22,856 nucleotides of DNA from an uncultured Eubacteriales bacterium (GTDB taxonomy: Bacteria > Bacillota_A > Clostridia > Oscillospirales > Oscillospiraceae). The translations under genes were made by a program, and so were the position numbers. Within the stretch, counting starts at the first letter, position 1. Every line of letters begins with the position of its first letter. The stretch lies in NCBI GenBank assembly GCA_949739085.1, contig CATIYU010000073.1, forward strand, positions 1 to 22,856, in the 5' to 3' direction. Below are positions 1 through 5,647 of the stretch, one piece after another. Under the pieces are notes generated by a model, which was given only the letters and a program-made list of their open reading frames with translations, was not told the DNA's origin and did no database searches.

Positions 1-1
1 C

Positions 2-568
2 TCCGCCGAGGCGGTGAAGGCCAGCCTGGAGAAGATCTCCAACGAGGAGGTCCGGGTGCGGGTCATCCACTCCGGCGTGGGCGCCATCAGCGAGAGCGAC
101 GTGATGCTGGCGGCCACCTCCAAGGCCATCATCGTGGGCTTCAACGTGCGGCCCGACGCGTCCGCCCGGGACAGCGCCGCCCGCAGCAACGTGGATATGC
201 GCATGTACCGGGTCATCTACGACGCTATTGGTGAGGTTGAGGCCGCCATGAAGGGTATGCTGGCCCCGAAATTCCGGGAGGCCCTGATCGGCCACGCGGA
301 GGTCCGCCAGACCTACAAGGTCTCCGGCGTGGGCACGGTGGCGGGCTGCTACGTCCAGGACGGCAAGATTCTCCGCTCCTGTCAGGTGCGCATTGTCCGG
401 GACGGCGTGGTCATCCACGAGGGGATGCTTGCCTCCTTGCAGCGGTTCAAGGACTCGGTGAAGGAAGTGGCCTCGGGCTACGAGTGCGGCATGACTGTGG
501 AGAAGTTCAACGACATCAAGGAGAGCGACATTATCGAGTGCTTTGTGATGGAGCAAATCGAGCAGTAA
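2..568 (+). CDS. infB: Translation initiation factor IF-2, C-terminal part (5' truncated by window)
   Basis: IF-2 is the GTPase that places initiator fMet-tRNA on the 30S ribosomal subunit and promotes subunit joining in the cytoplasm. Only the last ~188 codons are present; the open frame enters from the window edge, so the start lies upstream. The visible part is the region after the GTPase: the end of domain III ([23 protein letters not shown], then GFNVRPD with its conserved Asn-Val-Arg) and domain IV/C2, a beta-barrel that binds the fMet-tRNA acceptor end ([10 protein letters not shown], the typical G-x-(I/V)-AGC(Y/M)V motif, followed by RDGVVIHEG and the ending [13 protein letters not shown]). 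All of this is typical of bacterial IF-2. A hairpin terminator follows 14 bases after the stop, so transcription probably ends here, although rbfA is usually the next gene in the same operon. Confidence 0.96.
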   Translation, partial: SAEAVKASLEKISNEEVRVRVIHSGVGAISESDVMLAATSKAIIVGFNVRPDASARDSAARSNVDMRMYRVIYDAIGEVEAAMKGMLAPKFREALIGHAEVRQTYKVSGVGTVAGCYVQDGKILRSCQVRIVRDGVVIHEGMLASLQRFKDSVKEVASGYECGMTVEKFNDIKESDIIECFVMEQIEQ

Positions 569-581
569 AAGAAAAAACGGG

Positions 582-608
582 GGGCGGGCGAAGCGCCCGC
601 CCTCTTTT
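582..608. terminator. Bidirectional intrinsic terminator after infB
   Basis: A perfect 9-bp GC-rich stem (GGGCGGGCG / CGCCCGCCC, 582-590 and 594-602) with an AAG loop is followed by TCTTTT on the plus strand. On the minus strand the same stem is followed by a T-rich run (complement of the A run at 569-577). It therefore can end both infB and the convergent small minus-strand gene at 610-789. Confidence 0.85.
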
Positions 609-609
609 G

Positions 610-789
610 CTACTGGCCGGAATGACTGTTCAGGGAGGCGGCCGCCAGCTGCAGGGCCAGCTTAAAGCCCGCCTCGAAGGCAAAGAGGCCGTAGGCCCGG
701 GTGGGGTTGTTCTTCAGGTAGTCCGGGACCTCCCCGGGGTAGGCGGGCGGACACCAGACGTTGAAGAGCTCTTCAAAAATAATGTTCAT
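610..789 (-). CDS. Small hypothetical protein, 59 aa
   Basis: I do not recognise a function. A minus-strand frame runs from an ATG at 789 to a TAG at 610. A good GAGG ribosome binding site lies about 8 bases upstream of the ATG, and the stop abuts the bidirectional terminator. The protein starts MNIIFEELFNVWCPPAYPG and ends with a hydrophobic helix-like tail (FAFEAGFKLALQLAAASLN). That tail is loosely reminiscent of short clostridial proteins ending in a 'GFRLGARLM'-type segment (DUF6809-like); this resemblance is from memory and weak. Codons are GC-rich like the chromosome and unlike the adjacent XRE gene. It is divergent from that regulator and shares its palindromic control region, so it may be a regulated partner. 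It could also be a remnant of a longer gene. Confidence 0.55.
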   Translation of the reverse strand: MNIIFEELFNVWCPPAYPGEVPDYLKNNPTRAYGLFAFEAGFKLALQLAAASLNSHSGQ

Positions 790-804
790 TCTTGTACCTC
801 GCTT

Positions 805-833
805 TTGTGTTGTACCATATTGTAGAGTATTTT
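805..833 (+). promoter_or_regulatory. Probable promoter of the XRE regulator gene
   Basis: A TTGTGT -35 (805-810) and a TATTTT -10 (828-833) are spaced 17 bases apart, about 35 bases upstream of the XRE start codon. The -10 box lies inside the palindrome at 825-837. The match to consensus is moderate. Confidence 0.45.
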
Positions 834-837
834 ACTC
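825..837. promoter_or_regulatory. Palindromic operator candidate in the divergent XRE intergenic region
   Basis: A perfect dyad GAGTA-TTT-TACTC overlaps the putative -10 of the XRE gene and lies between two divergent genes. It is flanked by an outer inverted pair TGTACC (811-816) and GGTACA (846-851). This layout is what one expects for autorepression by a small XRE-family repressor. The binding itself is inference. Confidence 0.5.
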
Positions 838-866
838 CTCAATCTGGTACATGTCAAGGAGATTTT

Positions 867-1085
867 ATGGATACACAAGAAATTTTTTCAAAACGACTCT
901 ATCAATTGAGGACAAAGCGTAGATTAACGCAAAAAGAGGTAGGCGAGGCAATTGGCGTTACGCATAAGACAATCAGCACTATAGAAAGCGGTTTGCGGAC
1001 AACAACTTTTGACAAGCTTGTTTTGCTGGCTAAATTCTTTGAAGTCTCCACAGACTATTTACTGGGTCTGAAGGACGAGCCGTAA
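867..1085 (+). CDS. XRE-family transcriptional regulator (small HTH protein)
   Basis: A 72-residue protein that is almost entirely one helix-turn-helix domain of the Cro/C1 (XRE) type. It carries LRTKRRLTQKEVGEAIGVTHKTISTIESG (residues 14-42), where TQKEVGEAIGVTHKTISTIE is the recognition unit. It ends with the usual STDYLLGL sequence of Gram-positive XRE repressors. The ATG at 867 is chosen because AAGGAGA lies 4-5 bases before it and the HTH domain begins just after; an in-frame upstream start at 792 would add residues across the promoter and palindrome and is unlikely. Base use is AT-rich, unlike the surrounding genes, which suggests recent transfer. It is probably a repressor of itself and of the divergent 59-residue gene. 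The ligand is unknown. Confidence 0.88.
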   Translation: MDTQEIFSKRLYQLRTKRRLTQKEVGEAIGVTHKTISTIESGLRTTTFDKLVLLAKFFEVSTDYLLGLKDEP

Positions 1086-1119
1086 AAATATACCAAAGAA
1101 TAAAGTTTTTCTTCTTTTG

Positions 1120-1155
1120 GTTCTTTTCTTCTTTGTTCACAAAGAAGAAAAGAAC
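1120..1155. repeat. Perfect 16-bp inverted repeat with 4-base loop
   Basis: Two 16-base arms (1120-1135 GTTCTTTTCTTCTTTG and its exact complement at 1140-1155) flank a TTCA loop. The stem is purine on one side and pyrimidine on the other. It lies between the XRE stop and the rbfA ribosome binding site and has no T run after it, so it is not a clean terminator. It could be a small mobile or REP-like repeat, or a structural element of the rbfA leader. Confidence 0.75.
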
Positions 1156-1191
1156 GGTGCGCCGCTATACCGGCGGCAAGGAGGTTATACC

Positions 1192-1584
1192 ATGGCAAAC
1201 AACAGAATTGGACGGATTAACGAGGAGATTCAGCGGGAGCTCTCCGCGCTTCTGCGCACGGTGAAGGACCCCCGGCTGCAAAGCGGGCTCCTCACCATCA
1301 CCCACGTGGACACCACCAGCGACCTGCGCCACGCCAAAATTTACGTCAGCGCCCTGGACAAGGGTCAGGAACAGGACATGATGCGGGGCCTCAAGTCCGC
1401 CGCCGGATATCTGCGCCGGGAACTGGGGGCGGCGCTGCGCCTGCGCTACACCCCGGAGCTGCAATTTATTGCCGACGGATCCATTGAGCAGGGGGCCCAC
1501 ATTCTGGAAATGCTGCGGGACCCCGCGGTGGTCAAGCCCCCCAACCCCGCCAACGAGCATATTATATTAGAGGAAGGTGAGTAG
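1192..1584 (+). CDS. rbfA: 30S ribosome-binding factor RbfA
   Basis: RbfA is a small KH-fold protein that binds the 30S subunit and assists late maturation of the 16S rRNA 5' end. The 130-residue product has the family layout: an N-terminal basic helix (RIGRINEEIQRELSALL), the DPRL segment, the (L/I)TITHVD strand, the DLRHAKIYVS core strand (residues ~45-54), and the C-terminal LRYTPELQFIADGSIEQGAHI signature. The ATG at 1192 follows AAGGAGG with ideal spacing; an upstream in-frame start at 1117 would run through the inverted repeat and is rejected. The stop is 3 bases before nrnA, so the two are co-transcribed. Its usual neighbour infB is separated here by about 620 bases of inserted material, so rbfA must depend on read-through from the XRE gene or on a promoter I could not identify. 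Confidence 0.96.
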   Translation: MANNRIGRINEEIQRELSALLRTVKDPRLQSGLLTITHVDTTSDLRHAKIYVSALDKGQEQDMMRGLKSAAGYLRRELGAALRLRYTPELQFIADGSIEQGAHILEMLRDPAVVKPPNPANEHIILEEGE

Positions 1585-1587
1585 CCT

Positions 1588-2535
1588 ATGACCACTCAGG
1601 AAGCCGCCGGGCTGCTGCGGCAGCAGGACAACATTCTCATCCTGACCCACCGCCGCCCGGACGGAGACACGGTGGGCTGCGCCGCCGGGCTCTGCGCGGC
1701 CCTGCGCGGCCTGGGCAAGACGGCCTACCTCCTCCGGAATCCGGAGATCACCGCCTCCAACCAGGTCTACGCCGCCCCCTACTGGGCCCCGGAGGATTTC
1801 GCCCCGGACTTTGTGGTCTCGGTGGACATCGCCTCCCGAAGCCTGTTTTTCCCGGGCGAGGAGGTCTATTTTGACCAAATTGGCCTGGCCATCGACCACC
1901 ACCCCTCCTTTGAGGGCTTCGGCCAGGCCAGCTGCGTGGACCCCTCCCGGGCCGCCTGCGGGGAGATCGTCTACGACATCTGCCGGGAGCTGGGGCCGGT
2001 TCTCCCGGAGGCGGCCCTGCCCCTGTACGCCGCCGTCTCCACGGACACCGGCTGCTTTGTCTACGCCAACACCACCGCCAATACGCACCGGGTGGCGGCG
2101 GAGCTGATCGAGACCGGCATCGACTACTTTGCGGTGAATAAGCGCCACTTCCGCACCAAGAGCCGGAAGCGGCTGGCCCTGGAGGCGGCCCTGTTGGGGG
2201 GCATGGAGTTCTTTCAGGAGGGCCGGGGGGTGTTTCTGACGGTCCCTCTGTCCCTGATGGAGCGCATTGGCGCAACGGAGGACGACGCGGAGGACCTCTC
2301 CGCCCTGGCGGGCATCATTGAGGGCGTGGACTGCGGCGCGGTGCTGCGGGAGCTGGGGCCCGGCGAGTGGAAGCTGAGCCTGCGCACCGGGGCCAACGGC
2401 CGGGTAAACGCCACAAAGGTCTGCCAGAGGCTGGGCGGCGGGGGCCACGCCATGGCGGCGGGGGCCACGATAGCCGGTTCCCTGGAACAGGTAAAGGCCA
2501 AGATCCTGGAGGCCATCCAGGCGGTGGCCGGATAG
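1588..2535 (+). CDS. nrnA: DHH-family bifunctional oligoribonuclease / pAp phosphatase (NrnA-like)
   Basis: NrnA-type proteins degrade very short RNAs (nanoRNA) from the end of RNA turnover and dephosphorylate 3'-phosphoadenosine-5'-phosphate. The 315-residue length is normal. The DHH catalytic domain shows motif I THRRPDGDTVG (His21, Asp25, Asp27 for metal binding), motif II SVDIA (Asp80), the DHH signature AIDHH (103-105) and STDTG (Asp153). The C-terminal DHHA1 substrate-binding domain carries GGGGHAMAAG (283-292). It begins 3 bases after rbfA, and an rbfA-DHH pair is common in Firmicutes; truB, often next, is absent. The substrate range (RNA versus pAp versus cyclic dinucleotide products such as pApA) cannot be settled from sequence. 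Confidence 0.92.
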   Translation: MTTQEAAGLLRQQDNILILTHRRPDGDTVGCAAGLCAALRGLGKTAYLLRNPEITASNQVYAAPYWAPEDFAPDFVVSVDIASRSLFFPGEEVYFDQIGLAIDHHPSFEGFGQASCVDPSRAACGEIVYDICRELGPVLPEAALPLYAAVSTDTGCFVYANTTANTHRVAAELIETGIDYFAVNKRHFRTKSRKRLALEAALLGGMEFFQEGRGVFLTVPLSLMERIGATEDDAEDLSALAGIIEGVDCGAVLRELGPGEWKLSLRTGANGRVNATKVCQRLGGGGHAMAAGATIAGSLEQVKAKILEAIQAVAG

Positions 2536-2565
2536 CGAAAATCTGCACATAAGGAGAGAAGTCCC

Positions 2566-3162
2566 ATGTCTAAAGAACTACGGGCCATCGGCTACATCTG
2601 CCCGGACTGCGGCAAGCCGGTCTACGCCCAGCGCACCGCTTTCGCCCTCAGCGCGGCGGCGGTGGGGGTGGTCTGCGGCTGCGGCCGGGGGGAGTTCACC
2701 GCCGAACCTACCGGCAGCACCTACCGCATCACCGTGCCCTGCGGCATCTGCGGCGGGGAGCACCGGGCGGAGGCGCCGGCCCAAAAGGTGCTCCACGGCG
2801 GGGGGGTGGCCCTGGCCTGCCCCCAGACCCGCCAGCTCTGCTGCTATATCGGCGATATCTACCGGGTAGAGGCCGCCCTGCGGGAGCTGGAGATCGCCGT
2901 GGAGAAGAAAAAGGAGAGCGACGGCGCCTTCGTGGACGGCGTTATCATGTACGAGGTGCTCTCGGAGCTGAAGGACATCGCCGCCCGCGGGGGCGTCTCC
3001 TGCACCTGCGGGGGAACAGGCTGCGCCATGGAGGTCAGCGGCGCGGCGGTGGACCTCGTCTGCCCGGACTGCGGCGGGCGGCTGCGGGTCCCCGCCGCCA
3101 CCAGCGAGGACCTGGACCGTCTCTGCTGCCAATACACGCTCACTATACGGGGGCGGGACTAG
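2566..3162 (+). CDS. Cysteine-rich zinc-ribbon protein of unknown function
   Basis: I do not recognise a named function. The 198-residue protein has several zinc-binding-type cysteine pairs: CPDC (12-15) with CGC (37-39), CGIC (59-62) with C85 and C92/C93, and CTC (146-148) with C153 and CPDC (166-169). These suggest two or three zinc ribbons separated by a helical stretch (~98-142, IYRVEAALRELEIAVEKKKE). There is no signal peptide or membrane segment, so it is probably cytoplasmic. The ATG at 2566 follows AAGGAG. The stop lies one base before the antiporter start, which implies translational coupling. It may be a nucleic-acid or ribosome-associated protein given its neighbours, but that is a guess. 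Confidence 0.8.
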   Translation: MSKELRAIGYICPDCGKPVYAQRTAFALSAAAVGVVCGCGRGEFTAEPTGSTYRITVPCGICGGEHRAEAPAQKVLHGGGVALACPQTRQLCCYIGDIYRVEAALRELEIAVEKKKESDGAFVDGVIMYEVLSELKDIAARGGVSCTCGGTGCAMEVSGAAVDLVCPDCGGRLRVPAATSEDLDRLCCQYTLTIRGRD

Positions 3163-3163
3163 T

Positions 3164-4480
3164 ATGCTGGCGGCCTGTTTTTCGGCGTTTTTCGCCCTGG
3201 TAGCTGTATGTCTGGCGTTCCGGCTGCCGGTGGCCTGGGCGCTGCTGGGCGGACTGATTCTATTTTGGTTCCTGGGCCGGCAGCATGGCTTCAGCCGCCG
3301 GGAGCTGTGGGAGATGGCCTGGGCCAAGTGCCGCAAGTCCCTCATGGTGGTGACGGTCATCGCCCTCATCGGGGTTATCACCGGCCTCTGGCGGGCCAGC
3401 GGCACCATCGCCTACTGTGTAGTGAAGGGGGTGGAGCTGGTGACGCCCAACCTCTTTCTGGCGGTGAGTTTTCTGCTGTGCGCCGCCCTCAGCTATGTGC
3501 TGGGCACCTCCTACGGCGTCAGCAGCACCCTGGGGGTTATCCTCATGGCCCTGGCCCGGTCCGGCGGTGTGGACCCCACCCTTACAGCGGGGGTCATCCT
3601 CTCGGGGGTGTACTTCGGGGACCGCTGCTCCCCGGCCTCCTCCGCGGCCAGTCTGGTGGCGGCGGTGACAGATACGGACCTGTACCGCAATGTGCGTCAG
3701 ATGCTGCGCACAGCCCTGCTCCCCACTCTGCTGACCCTGGCGGCGTATACGCTGCTCTCCTTCCGTCACCCCATCTCCGGTATTGACGAGACCGCCCTCT
3801 CCGCCCTGCAAGGGCGCTTCTCCATCACCTGGACCGCTCTGCTCCCGGCGGTCATTATGTTTCTTCTGCCCCTTTTCAAGGTTCCCATCAAGCTGGCCAT
3901 GGCCGCCAGCATCGCCGCTGCGGCGGTCCTGGCGGTCTTGACCCAGGGCTTCTCGGTCCCGGAGCTCCTCTCCGCCGCCTGGAGCGGCTACCACCCGGCG
4001 GATCCGGCCCTGGCGGCGGTGATGGACGGCGGCGGGGTCACCAGCATGGCGGTGAGTTACGTTATCGTGCTCCTCACGGGCCTCTATTCCGGCATCCTGG
4101 AGGGCACCGGAAGCCTCGCGCCTCTCAGCGGCGCGGCGGAAGCCCTGGCTGGAAAAATCGGGAGGTTCCCCGCCATGACCGCCGTCTCTACCCTCTGCGC
4201 CGCCGTGCTCTGTAACCAGGCGGTCACCAGCATGATGGGGGAGCAGCTTCTGGGCCGGACCTATGGGGACCGTGAGGAGCTGGCCATGGACATTGAGAAC
4301 TCCGGCATCCTCATCGCCGGGCTGATCCCCTGGTCCATCGCGTGCAGCATCCCTCTGGCGATGCTGGGAGCGGGGCCGGGGGCCATCCCCTACGCCCTGC
4401 TGCTGTGGCTCATTCCAATTTGCTATCTCTTCACCAAGAGGCGGTTTTACCCCGCCTCCGGTTCATCCAACGAGGTATAA
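3164..4480 (+). CDS. Na+/H+ antiporter, NhaC family
   Basis: A 438-residue integral membrane protein with about 11-12 hydrophobic segments. NhaC-family carriers exchange sodium for protons or, in some members, malate for lactate coupled to ions. The diagnostic features are YVLGTSYGVSSTLG (111-124) and GVYFGDRCSPASS (148-160), the FGDxxSPxS motif of NhaC transporters, and a second-half counterpart around NQAVTSMMGEQLLG. It starts one base after the zinc-ribbon stop, with only a weak ribosome binding site, so it is likely translated by coupling. Nothing in the sequence fixes the substrate; sodium/proton exchange is the default for the family. The cation diffusion facilitator that follows 3 bases later suggests an ion-homeostasis pair. 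Confidence 0.85.
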   Translation: MLAACFSAFFALVAVCLAFRLPVAWALLGGLILFWFLGRQHGFSRRELWEMAWAKCRKSLMVVTVIALIGVITGLWRASGTIAYCVVKGVELVTPNLFLAVSFLLCAALSYVLGTSYGVSSTLGVILMALARSGGVDPTLTAGVILSGVYFGDRCSPASSAASLVAAVTDTDLYRNVRQMLRTALLPTLLTLAAYTLLSFRHPISGIDETALSALQGRFSITWTALLPAVIMFLLPLFKVPIKLAMAASIAAAAVLAVLTQGFSVPELLSAAWSGYHPADPALAAVMDGGGVTSMAVSYVIVLLTGLYSGILEGTGSLAPLSGAAEALAGKIGRFPAMTAVSTLCAAVLCNQAVTSMMGEQLLGRTYGDREELAMDIENSGILIAGLIPWSIACSIPLAMLGAGPGAIPYALLLWLIPICYLFTKRRFYPASGSSNEV

Positions 4481-4483
4481 TTC

Positions 4484-5647
4484 ATGATCGAACTTCTATC
4501 CCGGCTCTTCATCCGGGACCGGGAAAACCTGTCCGCCCCCGCTGTGCGGCGGGCCTACGGCGTGCTGTGCGGATGTGTGGGCGTGGGACTGAATCTGCTG
4601 CTGTTCGCCGGCAAACTGCTGGCGGGCCTTCTCAGCGGGTCCATCGCCGTCACCGCCGACGCCTTCAACAACCTCTCTGACGCCGGCTCCTCGGTGGTGA
4701 CCCTGCTGGGGTTCAAGCTGGCGGCCCAGGCTCCAGACAGGGGCCACCCCTTCGGCCACGGACGGATGGAGTACATCTCCGGCCTGGTGGTGTCCATGAT
4801 GATCGTGCTCATGGGCGTGGAGCTGGGGAAATCCTCGGTTGAGAAGATTCTCCACCCGGCGGAGGTGGCCTTTAGTCCTCTGGTGGCGGCCATTCTGGCC
4901 GCGTCCATCTGCGTGAAGCTGTACATGGCCCTCTATAACCGCTCTATTGGCCGCAAAATCCACTCCGCCGCCATGTCCGCTACGGCTATAGACAGTCTCA
5001 GCGACTGCCTGGCTACGGCGGCGGCGCTGCTGGGCGCGGCGGCGGGGGCCTGGGGGCTCCAGATCGACGGCTGGTGCGGCGCGGTAGTGGCGGCGTTTAT
5101 CCTCTGGTCCGGCATCCAGGCGGCCCGGGAGACCATCAATCCCCTTCTGGGCCAGCCTCCCTCCCGGGAATATGTAGAACAACTCCGGGCGGTCGTATTG
5201 GCCCACCCGGAGATTACTGGCATACACGATTTGATTGTCCACGACTACGGCCCGGGCCGCCGGATTCTCTCCCTCCACGCGGAAGTCTCCGCCGCCGGGG
5301 ACATCCTGGCCCTCCACGACGTGGTTGACGAGGCGGAACGGGAGCTGAACGAGACCATGGGCTGTCTCGCCACCATTCACATGGACCCGGTGGTCAGCGG
5401 GGACCGGCTGACGGAGGAGACCCGGGAGCGGGTGGCCGCCATGGTGCGGCTCATCGACCCCGGCATCTCCATCCACGACTTCCGCATGGTCCCCGGACCG
5501 GTGCACACAAAGGTCATCTTCGACGCGGAGGTGCCCTACCAGTGCCCCCTGGGAGACCAGGAGGTGAAGGGCCGGATTCTCTCCGGCGTCCAGGCCCTGG
5601 ACCCCAGCTGGTCCGCCGTGGTGGAGGTGGAGAAGAGCTACGTCTAG
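4484..5647 (+). CDS. Cation diffusion facilitator efflux protein, manganese-type metal site
   Basis: CDF proteins are dimeric membrane antiporters that export divalent metals in exchange for protons. The 387-residue protein has the CDF layout: six membrane segments followed by a cytoplasmic ferredoxin-like domain, here extended by a second C-terminal segment (~310-387). Membrane helix 2 has ADAFNNLSDAGSS and helix 5 has ATAIDSLSDCLAT. The transport-site residues read Asn62/Asp66 and Asp170/Asp174. Zinc transporters usually have a His at the third position; the N-D-D-D pattern is the one reported for Mn2+ exporters such as MntE. HPFGHGRMEY (88-97) is also typical. A GAGG site precedes the ATG. 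Its stop codon overlaps that of the convergent GH3 gene on the CTAG at 5644-5647. Confidence 0.9.
   Translation: MIELLSRLFIRDRENLSAPAVRRAYGVLCGCVGVGLNLLLFAGKLLAGLLSGSIAVTADAFNNLSDAGSSVVTLLGFKLAAQAPDRGHPFGHGRMEYISGLVVSMMIVLMGVELGKSSVEKILHPAEVAFSPLVAAILAASICVKLYMALYNRSIGRKIHSAAMSATAIDSLSDCLATAAALLGAAAGAWGLQIDGWCGAVVAAFILWSGIQAARETINPLLGQPPSREYVEQLRAVVLAHPEITGIHDLIVHDYGPGRRILSLHAEVSAAGDILALHDVVDEAERELNETMGCLATIHMDPVVSGDRLTEETRERVAAMVRLIDPGISIHDFRMVPGPVHTKVIFDAEVPYQCPLGDQEVKGRILSGVQALDPSWSAVVEVEKSYV

Noticed and set aside
1093..1120. Possible weak hairpin CCAAAGAA/TTCTTTTGG after the XRE stop as a terminator
   Set aside because: The pairing has a bulge and is AT-rich; it is less convincing than the perfect repeat at 1120-1155, so no separate terminator is called.
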